A stretch of DNA of 64,000 bases from Larix kaempferi (GCA_027924585.1 BSBM01000320.1:434001-498000), one strand, 5' to 3'; shown: positions 11,803-24,721, numbered from the stretch's first letter. The notes: generated by a model from the letters alone, not told the origin. Translations and numbers: made by a program.

Positions 11803-13608
11803 AGAAAGAGGTGACCAGGCACAGTTACGGAGTACCTAAAAGGGGTAAGATGGTCTGGAGAGATGGCCACAAACTAAAGTAACCAAAAGTCATATGAGAA
11901 GCAACATCTCGACGCCCTAGAGTATTGGCTAAGGCATCGACCTTCGAAGAACAAAGTGCTAAATAGGGATATTGATCCCTCCCAGAGGCCAAGTCCCCAA
12001 AAATACAGATCCTGTGAGAAATGGCAATAAAGTGGCATGCAAAAGAAAACTCAAGTGATCAATCTAAAACTAGAGTATTGGGAGCAAGAGTGGAGAGCAA
12101 GCGCAAAGCGCCAATTTCCAAACGACTCAACAAAGCATTTTATAAAATGTATATTTTAATATATTTTGATGCATATATATTCAAAAACCATGCAGTTGCA
12201 GAGTGGCAAATTAGTTGTAGAAAATATGAAAACATAATTTTTTGTAGTAGATTAATAGCATCAACCATTTTGTACACAAATAACATCAACCATCTAGTAG
12301 TTATAACATATAACATTGTCATCAAATGATCAACCATAACATCAAGCTTCAAGTTTCAAGTTTCAACAAATAACATTTTTCATATACAAATTGTATAGAT
12401 AACATCAACCATGAAATGAAACAAGGCATCATAACCAAAGAGTTGTAATATGCAGTTAACTATTCAAACTTTAGCCTTAACTTGTCATATAATGTTTACA
12501 AAAGAGGCCATGTCAAAGAGTCAAGATAAATAATCCTAAGTTCTAGAATATAGATTCTAAATTGAAAAAGATAAATAATTCTACTAGCTACAAAGCTTTC
12601 CTCTTGCTAATAAAAATATTTAGTTATGGGGGACTCAAAATTACTGATCATGTCGATCAAAGGCAAAACAAGGTTAAAATGATGACAAATATTACTCTTA
12701 TTAATGATTGTAGAGAACTAGTTCAAAATTTTGAAGATGATTAGTTCTTCACTTACATAAGGACTAACATCTTGGTTGAAGCCTGATACTTATGCTGATG
12801 TTGGAGCTACATGAGGTTAATTAAAAATTATCTAAAGTGGTACCTCATAGGAATTATGGATTCTACTCGAAGTGAGGCCATTGAATATAGAGTGTATATT
12901 GTTTCTAGATTTGTTATTTCTTCAATACTTACATGGCCTGTGGAGGATACCGCCTCATATAGATATTATTATCTCAATTATTATTTGTAGTGGCAATACT
13001 GTATGTCTTTTGAAGTGAATTTTATTACATTGTCGTCCATCAAATTTACTAATTATCCTACATCAATGAAGATAAAATGCATCTATAGATTAACGAGGTT
13101 ATAAAGGTATGCCAAATTAAATAACGTAAAGGAACGACATTTGAACCCCATGTTTCTCCAGCTCCTCTTTGGCCTCCTTCTTTGCCTTCTCCAACTTTTG
13201 TTCCTTCTGATTATCTTTCATCTTATCAAATTTGTCAAGTAGGGCATTTTCTATTGATTTTAGCCAAGTAATCAGCTTGGCTCTCCAACTTTTGCTTATC
13301 TTGCATGTTATCAAATTTATCAAGTAGGGCATTTTCTATTGATTTGATATGAGTAATTAGCTGGCTATTTCATCTAGCAAGGGAAAATCTTCAATTTTTT
13401 TTAACTTTCTCCATTTAATTAATATTGATCATTTGCAAGATATGAGAGAATCTGAGTAAATAGTTATTTTTCTCCTTACTCTATCTACTTATATATTCAT
13501 TGTGTTCCTTAAGTTAACTAATTCTTGATCTATGATTCTACTAGGGAAAATGATGATGTAGCCACTCCTACTGAAAAATATGGTTAGACAATATTCTTTG
13601 CGAATAAG
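11803..13608. other. Unassigned AT-rich intergenic DNA
   Basis: No gene was recognised. The first 340 bp is less AT-rich and may be a piece of another repeat. The rest is AT-rich with only short chance ORFs. CATCAACC and CAAGTTTCAAGTTTCAA repeats occur near 12260-12365. A duplicated segment at 13193-13365 is listed separately. Confidence 0.5.
13193..13365 (-). repeat. 85-bp imperfect tandem duplication with a short coiled-coil-like reading
   Basis: TCAAGTAGGGCATTTTCTAT and its surroundings occur twice, 85 bp apart, with a small indel. On the minus strand the region is open for 71 codons and reads a Lys/Glu-rich segment (KEQKLEKAKKEAKEELEKHG) after a repeated SIENALLDKFDK-like block. It could be a scrap of a coiled-coil gene. 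No family is recognised and chance is possible. Confidence 0.45.
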
Positions 13609-13613
13609 AGTAT

Positions 13614-16600
13614 TGTTATCACACCATAGTAGCAAGGCTACTATTCCTGTTTAGCAGATATCTGCACATTCCAGAGCTTCCATTATTCAGAGCATGGCTA
13701 TGATGATTGTATATTTTCTGATCACTCATGATCAGAGCAGTGTATTATTCAGACTTGTGTTAGACCTTGTGTCAAGGCTGAGCCTTGAGAGTTCAGATTT
13801 GATGACCGATGTGACCCTTTATCCCATACAGTTTCAGTTCAGTGCTCAGAGATGTATTGCAGCAATGTTTCAAATGGTATATGATGCTTATTACTATGAT
13901 GATGTTGTATGACCTATGGATGTTTTATCATTGACTGTGGATTATTATCTTGTTGATTAGTCATGTTCACAGCATTTGCTTGGTATATTATTCCTGATGT
14001 GGCAAATCGTTTAAAATGGACTATTAATTATAAAATGGACAATTACTTGCACATTTAGGTCATTTAACAAAACACACTGGTTTTCCACCTTACATAGATT
14101 TGGTCTTTCCTGACACCAGTTGTCTGCTAGTTGAGGCTCCATATTCACTTAACTCCATCCACACATGACTTTCCTTGTTTGACTTTAAACCTTGACCTGT
14201 CTCATTTGACTTTCTGATACTGAGGACTTCCCCATTTTTCTACCTCTGTGTTTGGACTGCATCCCTGTATGTTCAGTGTCTCGGCTCTAAGTTGGTGACA
14301 AAACTTGCCTTTGGTAAGTTGGATTGTAGGCCTAAATCATTCTGGTCAGTTGTCTCGATGTTTGGCATTGGCTCGAACTCCCCCTAGTCACTTGAGATGT
14401 TGTTGGCTAAAACTGAAAGCTCATGTACTACTTATGGAAACTTATAATTTCGCCCATGGAAACTAAAAAGGGCAAGAGCGATGAACAGCTAAAAATACTC
14501 CTCGAAGAGTATAAGAAAGGTCCAAAAAGCAATGATTCTTAAAAGCTATATCTAAACAATTGCTGACCTTATATATATATGAAAACATGCCCTGGATGTA
14601 AGCTGCAACTAGTTGTAGGCCAAAAAGGCCATGAAATGAAATTGAACGATCCTAATGAACCTGGATCAACTTGATGTAGACATGATGCCTAAGTTGAATA
14701 AGCACTCTCTAAACAACTTATCCATTTGTGAGGCACAGCCATTCCCCGTGTTATTTTGTCCAAGCACAAAGTTTGTAGCTTTCCCCTTTTTCCCAGTCCA
14801 AAGTATTTTTGAGTTGAGTAAGACAAGTCAACCCCTTGGCCCAACCTTGTTCCTAGCCTTCATCCTTCACTAGCAGTTTGACCATGTCCAATGGGTGAGT
14901 TTGTCATTTGAACTATTGTGCAAGTAATTTCATATAATAAAGGAATATGCTAACTTGATTAATGCCACTGAATGGATGTTATACTTTGAGCTAAGCTGTG
15001 AGAATGATTAGAGGAACATGTCTTAGTCTACTAATATGATTTTTCCTTGGTTATATATGGACCTAGTCAAACCTAGTTTGACTATGGTCATTTCTTGGGA
15101 TCCGTGATGATGTGGGCCACATATGCTTATAGATGATGATTGATGGACCCACATACTCTTGATGATGATGCCATATGATGGACATATGGTTCAGATGATG
15201 ATTGATGCAGTTCAGCAGTTTTATTTATTACTTCAGATCATCAGATTATGCACTGTCCGTATATGGTGGACCCTACAGCTGGCCCATTAGGGCAACCCAT
15301 GGTGCATGAGTACACATTCCTAGTGGATTTGGGTCTTCTGGATCCAATGAGACACTTATCTTTCAATTCCGGGCACTTCTGACAGTGATTGATGCAGTTT
15401 TACACTTGTTGACCAGATTTGGGGCTGATTTCCCAGCCTGAGCAACAGGGGCCAGGAGAGGCCAGTTCACCTAGGGCGCTGTATGAGGAGGGGGTGGTCC
15501 AGCCACTTGTTTTTACCATTTACCCCCCCTTCTGGAGAGCCTGGTGGGCTCAGTTGGACAGCGCAGATGCCCTGGGAGGCAGTTTTGGCACTTTCACAGT
15601 TACCGAGGCAATTAAAAAATGGGATAAAGTGGTCATTGAGGAATTCGATTTGGGCAATTGAGGCAAGGTTTTGGCATTTGGTTTTCACAGAGGTCTTCCA
15701 GGGTAATCCCACTATCTTCCAGCCAGTTTTCACCATGTGGGTAGGCCCACAGCGATCACAGGAGATCTTTTACTGCTTGTCTGTCACAGATTTTGAGGAC
15801 AGATTTGATCACTTATATTATCTTGGACATATGTTATTATTCTATTGTGCCTTGGGGATGAGCTAGTAAGGATTGATGCCTCCTAGCCCCACCATGTGTT
15901 TCTTATGTCTTGTCCTAGTCATTATGGGGTGGATTTTTGTACCTTTACCCCTCGAGTGGATGACGTCATCCTCACTTTGTACCATTTTGTTAGGGCGTTA
16001 TCATTATATTGGGTGATCCATGTGATATATTGTTATGATTCATTATTAGCCATTGATCATGTATTGAGATCTTTTAATCTCAACCACTCATTTGATGTAG
16101 TATTGTAGAGTGGTATAGGGTTTTGGTCTTTATTATCTTATATAAGGAGAAGACCCCCTATTGTATAGCTCACCTTTGGAGCTCTGGAATATTGGAATAG
16201 AACACTTCTTTGTGGAGCATATCTCTCGTCTTGTGGATTTTCTTGCATCTTGAGTATACAGTATCTCTTCTATGTATCATTGTGGGTTTTGGTTCTACAA
16301 CTATTTGTCTTGCAAGGAAGTTGAATTGGTGGAGAGGAGGGCGATTTCTTGAGGGTTATTGTTGGAGGGATCCACATATTCTCTCTTGGGTTGATCTTGT
16401 GACAGGGAGTATCATTATTGTATATTCGTGACATAGTTGATGCTTTCTATTACATCTTTCTATCATTTACATAATCATCTTACTTGACTTGTTTCCATTG
16501 ATCTTGTCTTGTAGGAGGAGGACGATTTGGCTTCTTGAGGAGGACGATTTGGCTTGGAGAATCAAAATTGCACTCTTGAATATACACATAGGAGAATGCT

Positions 16601-18084
16601 ATCAATTTGCAAGGTGGCCCTAAGCAATTGAGGTAAGATCTACAAGGTATGTGCCTCTTTCATTCATTCTTTCTTCATTGGTCACAAACCCTAATTAATT
16701 GAAACCCTCATTTTGGTTTTTCTTAGATCTACTTAGATCTAGCCTTGCTTTTGAAAAGATCTTAAGAACCCACCTCTATAGCATCCACCCCTAGTTGGAT
16801 CTATAGTTTGGTGGTGATTGGGTTAAAATTGACACACTTTTCAAGGCAATATAGCCCTCTTGAACCAAATCGCAATTCCTTGGAGAGGCTTGTTGGGTTA
16901 GATATAGCATGTGGGTAGGTGAGATCCCACTTGATTTGCAATCTACACATTTGATAACCTACCCCTAGACTTTTACTTGGGTGATTTCTACCTTGTGGGC
17001 ATCATTCCACATTTTAAGGGATTAAAACCCCCTTTTGAACTACTTGGCACCTTAAAACTCAGATCTAGTAAGATCTAACCCTTGGATTGACTTGATTTTC
17101 AAGATCCATATAGATCATTGCATAAACCACTTGGATCTACAATTTGGTGGCCATTGGACTTGATTTGACACACCTTATCCACCTTTTAGCCCTCCTTGAG
17201 CAAGGTCGCACTTCCTTGGGTGACTGAGTTTGCCCACTTCTAGGACCTGGGTAGTTGAGATTTTAGTGGATTTGGAACGGGCATACCTTGAAACCTATAC
17301 ATAGAGTATCATTTTGTGACGATCTGCCTTGGGGGTAGCATTCCTTGTTTTAAGGGATTGTGGTCCACTTGGGTCATTTCATGAAATCCTAGATCTAGCA
17401 AGATCCAACCACTTTATCTCAATTAGCCCACTTGAGTTGACTTCTAGGTGTCCCGATCTACACTTTGACATATCTTTTGACTCCATCAACCCATCCAACA
17501 AGGCACTAGTCCTCCTTAGGCAAGTCGCACTCCTTGGGAATTGTGTCAAAGCTTAGATCCCGTAAGTGGGTATTCCTAATTTCAACTTAGATCCATAGAT
17601 CTACTCATTACACATCCTCTAGTACCAATTGCATCCCTTAATTTCACCTTGTGGGTCCACATTAAGCCATTTCACATATCCCAAGAAAGTAGGACCCACT
17701 TGTGTAACACATGGTACTAGATCTTGTCATTAGAACTAATCATGTGGCCTAAATCATACATTGGTTGAAACACTAATCATCTCTCAAACCACCTTCAACC
17801 ATACTTCAATTTCTAGGTCCACTTTACCTTGCATTGGTTTCCGTAACTTACCATTTACTCATCCCTAGGAACCTTTGTCTAGGTCCAATCATCTTTGATT
17901 GGTTATAGGGTCTCCCCCTAGGTCTTGATTTATCTAGATCTAAAGTGAAGAGTGCCTCGGTTGACGTGACTCCCACCTTGCATTGGGAACCGTGGCATCT
18001 CTTGGGTCACCTCTTTAGTTGTCCATCTCCTCTACCATCCCGGATGTGATACCACTAGGGACAACTACAAGTTGTGTGATAACA
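13614..18084 (+). mobile_element. Solo long LTR, family A copy 2 (4471 bp)
   Basis: It begins TGTTATCACA and ends TGTGATAACA, the same 10-bp inverted pair as the insert at 1216-5048. The flanks AGTAT (13609-13613) and AGTAC (18085-18089) match at four of five bases, as an aged target duplication should. Shared landmarks in the same order include an ATTTGTGAGGCAC stretch (2529 and 14723), a doubled GTCAAACC.AGTTGACT block (near 2880 and 15065) and a TATA box about 2.5 kb from the left end. No primer site, purine tract or pol similarity is visible. Family membership is clear from the ends; overall identity between the copies is low by eye. Confidence 0.78.
16139..16147 (+). promoter_or_regulatory. 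TATA-like box in solo LTR A copy 2
   Basis: TATATAAGG is followed by AGAAGACCCCCTATTGTATAG, which matches the AGAAGACACTCACCCATTGTA context of copy 1. It lies 2525 bp from the left end, against 2475 bp in copy 1. Confidence 0.5.
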
Positions 18085-18210
18085 AGTACTATTGAAGCTA
18101 AGTTGCATGATACGAGGAAACAAGTTCGAGTTTCCGAAACGAAAATGCGGTAGAAACGTGACCCCTCAAAATTTTGGAAATGGGGAAACACGATATATAT
18201 ATATAGTGTG

Positions 18211-18233
18211 TGTGTTATTTTATAAATAACACA
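18211..18233. repeat. Short perfect inverted repeat
   Basis: TGTGTTATTT, a 3-nt spacer TAT, then AAATAACACA form a perfect 10-bp hairpin after an (AT)n run. It carries no recognised function. Confidence 0.7.
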
Positions 18234-18741
18234 TTATATTGTAACTTCAAAGGAAAGGCAGCAAGAACATTTAAATTACAAGCAATGTTCCACCAATGCA
18301 TATATCGGGATCCTCATCATCAGTATCACACTCTACTTCCTCATCTAGCCTATGCCTTTACTTCGATCCTCCAAGGACATCAACTAACATCATCCAATTT
18401 TAGTGAAACTACGTAACCCAAGCCTTAAAATATGGTAGAAAAATCTTGACATGCCTAATGATTTTGGCTTGAGCGAAGGGTAAATTCTTGCTAAGGCCGT
18501 GACAAAGGAGTTCAACAATCAATGCCACCAACATCAGGGTACATGAAGGGCTTGGTGCTCTTGATTAAATGCCAATCACATACCCTCATACATTATAGAA
18601 TCCTATGAAAATCTTGAAATCCTGCCAATCCTAAAATCCCCTAAAAACTATTAAGTCTGCTGAATTTTGATGGAATATGAAATTCTACTTTCTCCATATG
18701 AAGTCCAATGAGGTTGGAACCACTCTCAAACATCTTGAAAC

Positions 18742-18870
18742 AATTAATGGTAATGTTAAAAATTTAATTAAAATGATAGAAAAGGAAATGTCACTTTTAT
18801 GTCACTTTTACAAAAGGAAAGATAAAGGAAATGTCGCTTTGACTTTAAAATTTTAACATTACCATTAATT
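18742..18870. repeat. Foldback-like element with 24-bp inverted arms
   Basis: The left arm (18742-18765) and right arm (18847-18870) are complementary over 24 bp with one mismatch (core ATTAATGGTAATGTTAAAA), around an 81-bp spacer. The spacer has a doubled AAAGGAAATGTC motif. It resembles a tiny MITE or foldback element. No target duplication is evident. Confidence 0.6.
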
Positions 18871-18945
18871 ACAAGCATTTTTGGTCAACCCTAGTACAAA
18901 ATCAAGTCAAACCATGTCAAAATAGGTAGATTTAGTGTTGGAAAC

Positions 18946-19643
18946 TGTTAGAACAGCAATCCATACTTAGTAACATAGTCCATAACCATAGTCAAATTTT
19001 ATTGCTCATGTGCTTTATTACACCATAGTTTGGACTAGGTGACTTTAGTTGGTCAAATACCCACATTTGAGAGTGTTCACACCCACTTCCAAGCAAAACA
19101 GTTCACCCAAACTCCTGTTTTGTCCACAAGTGCGCCCTCATTAAATGTTGGAGCGCTCTCTCTCCTTGAATTGGGGAATCACTGTTGACTTGGATCGCTG
19201 GGGTGCATTTTGCCCAATTTTGGCTAGATTTGGAGCATTTATTGCTTCCTTGGACCTCCCAAACACCTCTATTTGCTCACTCACACTTGCCTTGGCCTCA
19301 TTTATGACCCAGCATGCTTCAGCCACCTTCACACCAGAATTCGTGGCTGTTTGGGATGATTAGGATTGAGTTGGACCCACCTAGGGGGGATTGAGGCCAA
19401 TTTGGCAATATTGACTTGTACACTCATCTTGAGCTATCTAATACTCTCGAATTTTTCATGGATGATATAATAACATGTTCTAAACATTTTCACATGTTAG
19501 ACAGTCTGATAATGAAAAGTTTCAATTCACATTGTGTGTAAAATTGTCTCCTTTTTCAAGCTTTTTCACTGGTTTTGCAAATAATTTGATTTTGTGAGGT
19601 TCTCCATAGCTCCTAGATCTTATTGTGGATCAAAATACTCACA
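18946..19643 (+). repeat. 5' LTR of Copia-2 (698 bp)
   Basis: It runs from TGTTAGAACAG to AATACTCACA and has the same length as the 3' LTR. No convincing TATA box was picked out. The primer site follows directly. Confidence 0.95.
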
Positions 19644-19656
19644 TGGTATCAGAGCC
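19644..19656 (+). other. Primer binding site of Copia-2
   Basis: TGGTATCAGAGCC starts at the first base after the 5' LTR and matches the 3' end of plant initiator methionine tRNA, the usual Copia primer. Confidence 0.95.
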
Positions 19657-19781
19657 ATTGTGGAGTTAGTGAGTTGCAGATCAATATTGAGCATTGAACT
19701 GCATTCTAGAGAGGATTTCCAGATAAAAATTGCATGTTTTTGCAGGTGTTTCAGCAGTTTCTCACCATTAACGCAGCAGTA

Positions 19782-22700
19782 ATGGAAGCAAACCAAATGT
19801 TGCTCACACCCTTCAATTTCTTCAATTGGAAGGCTAAAATGGTTATCAAACTGAGATCTAAGGGTCTCTATAGAGTAACCATGGGCACAGAAGTGGAGCC
19901 AAACTCTGCTGTGGAGAAAGCAAAGTACTACAATCGACTTGATGAAGCTTATGGATTGCTATGCCTGAGCATTTCGAGGGAACTCTTGTTTCATACAGAC
20001 AGTTTGACAACCCCAAATGAAGTATGGGCGAAGCTAGAATCACTCTTTGGGAAAACTGATGAATTGAGAGGCCACCAGCTTGAAAACAAGCTCATTAGCT
20101 TGAGCCCAGTGCATTTTGAAACCATCCAGGAGTTCTTCACTAAGTTCAAGTCACTAGTGCTTCAACGGCAACAATGTGGAATTGTTAAGAAGGAAGAACA
20201 ACTGATTCTGTCCATCCTTTCGAAGCTAGGTCCAGAGTTTTTTGTATTTGTTAGCACATTTCACTCAGCCAAGATGACCCTTCAAAATTGGCAAATGCCA
20301 TCACTAGCAACCTTCATGGAGTGTCTCACTCAGGAGCAGGACAAACTAGTTCAGATGGGCACCATAAAATCGAAAGACCAAGCATTGGCAATGGGTGTTT
20401 CAAATGCCAACAAAGGCAAGCAGAAAGCAAAGAATTCGAAGCAGCCCGAGAAGAGGAAGTTTGACAAGACTAAGTCTGTTGATGGAGGTTCGAATCCTTC
20501 AAAGGAGAAGGACAAGAAGGGAAAGGAAAAGACCAAATGCACCTATTATCATAAGGGATGGCATCCAGAGAGCTCATGTATGAAGAAAACCATTGACTCA
20601 ATGGCACAGCTGCTGGAGAAGAACAACATCCCAGTCCCTGAGGGCGCAAGGAAGAAAGAGAGCACCTCAAATCCTGACAATAAGGAGAAGTGTCATGCTT
20701 TGGTAGCAGGTATTTCGAATCCCTTATCCTTTATCATTGATTCAGGAGCTTCCAGGCATATGGTTTCATCCAGAGAGCTCTTCTCTTCTATGCATTCAAA
20801 TGGTGGCCCAACAATTCGAATGGGAGATGATTTAGAAATCCAGACCAAGGGGATTGGTAGGATTGACATGGAGCATGGCTATTTTAATGATGTGCTCTAT
20901 GTACCTTCATTGGCTGCAAATTTGCTATCAGTTTATCAAATGACCCATACAGGAGAAGCCAAGAGAGTAACATTTACTCCAGATTTGGTAGAAATCTCAA
21001 AAATTTCTTCAAATCAAGTTGTGGCAGTGGGGTTTGCTGATCATGAAGAGAGAATGTACAAATTCTCCAATTTCATTCCAAATTCTAGGGACCATGCTCT
21101 TGTCTCTCATGCCAACGAGACCTTCAAGCTGTGGCATGAAAGATTTGGCCACATGAACTACAAATATCTCCAGACATTGCACAAGGATGAGATGGTGGAA
21201 GGGCTTCCAGAAATCAAATCTTCAAATGGTGCATGCATTGGTTGTGTAGTTGGAAAGCATCCAGAGCGCAGCTATGAGAAGGGAATGGCAAGGAGAGCCA
21301 CTCAACCACTTGGATTGGTACATTCAGATCTCATTGGTCCTCTTCCCACTCCATCATATGGTGGATCAAGGTATGTACTCACATTCATAGATGACTACTC
21401 TCGATTCTGCTGGGTATACTTCCTTAAATTGAAATCAGAAGTGTTTGAGAAATTGAAGATTTGGAAGGCCTTAATGGAGAATCATTGTGGTCATAAGATA
21501 AAAATCCTTAGGACTGATAATGGAAAGGAGTATGTGAATAATAACATTCAGCATCTTTGTGACGAATGTGGCATCCAAATGCAACATTCAATCCCCTACA
21601 CACCTCAGCAAAATGGTGTGGCAGAGAGGAAAAATAGATCTCTCAAAGAGATGGCCACTTGCATGATTGAAGCTAGGGATCTAAGCCCTAAGCTAGGGGC
21701 TGAAGCCATCAATTGTGCTGCTCATATTTAGAACAGAGCCTTTCACAAATCAGTCAAAGGTAAAACCCCCTATGAGGCATGGTTTGGAACTTTGGCCAAA
21801 AACCAAATGTGTCAAATTTCAGAATTTTTGTATCTAGAGCATGGGCTCGAATTCCATCGGAAAAGAGGAAGGCTTTGGAGCCACAGAGTAGAGAATGTAT
21901 CATGGTTGGATATGGTGAAGACACAAAGGGCTACAAGCTCTTTGACACATCCACACTCAAAACTTTCATTGAGAGAAGTGTGCAATTCGAAAAAGAACCA
22001 ATTCTTGATTTTGAGCTTGCACCGAGGGAATGCTCTTCTCCTCCACACCTTAATGAAATAAGTGATGATTCAAGTTCTGACTTTTCTGATATTGCTGAAG
22101 ATGACATGGTTGAAGATGACATTGTTGTACATGAGTCACCATCAAGGCCCAAGTGGGCTGAAAAAATCATACAAGCTGCAGGTGAATTAGCAGGCAATCC
22201 CCAAGATCCTAGGAAGACTAGATCTCAAGTAATCAATGCTTCCTTTGCAAATGAAAGTGAACTTGTTGATCACTGCTATATGTTGATTGGATCTAATCCA
22301 ACATCATATCAGGAAGCTCATCATGATCCAAGGTGGAGAATAGCAATGCAAGAAGAATTCCAATCTCTCCAAGAGAACAAAACATGGGATTTGGTGCCTC
22401 TTCCTCCCAAGAGGAAACTTGTGCAATGTAAGTGGATTTTTCAAACCAAACCAAACCTGTTGCTGATGGTTCTGATCTGAAGTATAAGGCTAGGTTAGTG
22501 GCTAAGGGCTACTCACAAATCCATGGTGTGGATTATACAGAGACCTTTGCACCGGTTGCAAAGATGGACTCAATTAGACTAGCTCTAGCCATGGCAGCTA
22601 GTAAGGGTTGGCAAGTTCACCACATGGATGTTAAAAGTGCATTCTTACATGGTGAGCTACAGGAAGAGATCTATATGCAACAACCTGAAGGTTTCCAAGA

Positions 22701-23823
22701 GGATCCCACACTTGTTTGCAGGTTGAAGAAGTCACTCTATGGACTCAAGCAAGCCCCCAGGGCTTGGTATGCCAAAATGGATGTTTTTTTGCTCTCAATT
22801 GGTTTCTGTCGATGCAAGTCTGATCCAAATGTTTATTTGCAGCAATGTGATGATAATTTGCAGGTCATTGTACTGTATGTTGATGATCTTTTAATTACAG
22901 GGAGCTGCAACAAACAAATTGGCTCAATCAAAGCTTCTTTGCACAGTGAATTTGCCATGAGCGACCTAGGATTGCTAAGGCAATTTTTGGGTTTGGAAAT
23001 TGAGCAATCTGAGAGAGGTATATTGCTGGGTCAATCTAAGTATGCTTCAGACCTGTTATTGAAGTTTAAAATGGCTGAATGTAAGTCAGCCAAGTGCCCA
23101 TTCCTTTCAGGCATAAAACTAGGTGAATTTGAAGACTCTCCATTGGTGGATTGCACACTCTACAGGCAGCTAGTTGGAAGTTTGTTGTACCTTACACATA
23201 CAAGACCTGATTTGTCTTATGTTGTAAGTGCTGTAGCAAGATATATGCAGCAACCACATGAGATCCATTGGAAGGCAGCCAAGAGGATCCTTCAATATGT
23301 CCAAGGAACAAAGAGCTTTGGGGTACACTATGCAGCTGGTTCTTCACTACAACTAGTTGGATTTTCTGATTCCGATTGGGCTGGAGATCCCATTGATAGA
23401 AAGTCCACTTCAGGTTTTGTTTTTATGTTTGTTGAAGGTCCCATTTGCTGGTCAAGTAAGAAACAGCACACTATTTCACTTTCATCAACAAAGGCCGAGT
23501 ACAGGGCAGCAGTGAACGCAGCCACACAGTGTGTTTGGTTGCAAGGCATTCTTCGGGAGTTTGGTGTTGCTATTGATTCTCCAACCAACATTTGGGTGGA
23601 TAATCAAAGTGCCATCAAGATATCTACTGATCCAATACAGAGGCAAAGAACAAAGCACATTGAAATCCATATGCACTACATTCGAGGCTTGGTGCATGAC
23701 AAAGTGATTTCCTTGCAGTATTGCCCATCCACCAAGCAAACTGCTGATATTTTCACCAAGTGTTTTACTGAAAAGACCTTCACTCACTTGAGAGCTTTGC
23801 TTGGAGTGAGTGATGGATGGTGA
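19782..23823 (+). pseudogene. Copia-2 gag-pol, three lesions
   Basis: The likely start is the ATG at 19782 (MEANQMLLTPFNFFNWKAKM); the frame is open from 19734. Order: gag; zinc knuckle at 20538 reading CTYYHKGWHPESSC, with Tyr at 20547-20549 where the second Cys belongs; protease with DSGAS at about residue 320; integrase zinc-binding domain (LWHERFGH, CIGC) and catalytic Asp, Asp and Glu (HSDLIGP, RTDNGKEY, NGVAERKNR); reverse transcriptase with YVDD at 22876; RNase H (SDSDWAGD, STKAEYRA, WVDNQSA). Lesions: TAG at 21729-21731 in the integrase where Gln is likely, a frameshift near 21795 in an A-run, and a frameshift near 22447-22460 just before the polymerase. The TGA at 23821 ends pol. Length is normal for the family. 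Confidence 0.95.
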
Positions 23824-24009
23824 TTGCTGCAATTTTATTGCAGGTTCAACCCCATGTCCATTTTAGAGGGAAGTTTTTATCCCATGTGGTTTTACTTCTT
23901 GTCCTCGGTTTATATGGACAAATAAAATTTATGTTTGTAATGAGGTGACTTGAGCCTTTGTTGCCAAGGCCTCTCACTTTATTTTCATGAGTTGTACTAA
24001 GTTCTGGTT

Positions 24010-24018
24010 AAGGGGGGG
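24010..24018 (+). other. Polypurine tract of Copia-2
   Basis: AAGGGGGGG abuts the TG that opens the 3' LTR. Confidence 0.9.
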
Positions 24019-24716
24019 TGTTAGAACAGTAATCCATACTTAGTACCATAGTCCATAACCATAGTCAAATTTTATTGCTCATGTGCTTTATTACACCATA
24101 GTTTGGACTAGGTGACTTTAGTTGGTCAAATACCCACATTTGAGAGTGTTCACACCCACTTCCAAGCAAACCAGTTCACCTAAACTCTTGTTTTGTCCAC
24201 AAGTGCGCCCTCATTAAATGCTGGAGCGCTCTCTCTCCTTGAATTGGGGAATTACTAATGACTTGAAGCGCTAGGGTGGATTTTGCCCAATTTTGGCTAG
24301 ATTTGGAGCATTTATTGCTTCCTTGGACCTCCCAAACACCTCTATTTGCTCACCCACGCTTGCCTTGGCCTCATTTATGACCCAGCATGCTTCGGCCAAC
24401 TTCACACCAGAATTCGTGACTGTTTGGGATGATTAGGATTGAGTTGGACCCACCTAGGGGGGATTGAGGCCAATTTGGCAATTTTGACTTGTACACTCAT
24501 CTTGAGCTATCTAATGCTCTTGAATTTCTCATGGATGAAATAATAACCTGTTCTAAACATTTTCACATGTTAGACAGTCTGATAATGAAAAGTTTCAATT
24601 CACATTGTGTGTAAAATTGTCTCCTTTTTCAAGCTTTTTCACTAGTTTTGCAAATAATTCGATTTTGTGAGGTTCTCCATAGCTCCTAGATCTTACTGTG
24701 GATCAAAATACTCACA
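24019..24716 (+). repeat. 3' LTR of Copia-2 (698 bp)
   Basis: It starts TGTTAGAACAGTAATCC and ends AATACTCACA, followed by the GAAAC target duplication. Mismatches with the 5' LTR cluster around 24248-24275. Confidence 0.95.
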
Positions 24717-24721
24717 GAAAC

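Larger units (their letters stand above)
18090..18940. other. Unassigned DNA between solo LTR A2 and Copia-2
   Basis: No gene was recognised. GAAACG-type words recur on both sides of Copia-2 (here and at 24717-24860), suggesting that one older repeat was split by the Copia-2 insertion. Two small inverted repeats inside it are listed separately. Confidence 0.4.
18946..24716 (+). mobile_element. Copia-2: complete Ty1/Copia retrotransposon (5771 bp)
   Basis: Two 698-bp LTRs flank a gag-pol region, with a tRNA-iMet-type primer site after the 5' LTR and a purine tract before the 3' LTR. GAAAC is duplicated exactly at 18941-18945 and 24717-24721. Aligned by eye, the LTRs differ at about 27 of 698 positions with no indels (about 96% identical), so it is younger than every other LTR element here. 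The coding part has one nonsense codon and two frameshifts, so this copy is non-functional but only mildly decayed. Confidence 0.96.

Noticed and set aside
12140-12352. Overlapping ORFs on both strands at 12021-12352
   Set aside because: Short, AT-rich, no domain; they mirror each other across strands as expected for noncoding DNA.
19644-19656. Possible tRNA-related gene
   Set aside because: Only the 3' complement used as a retrotransposon primer site is present; there is no cloverleaf.
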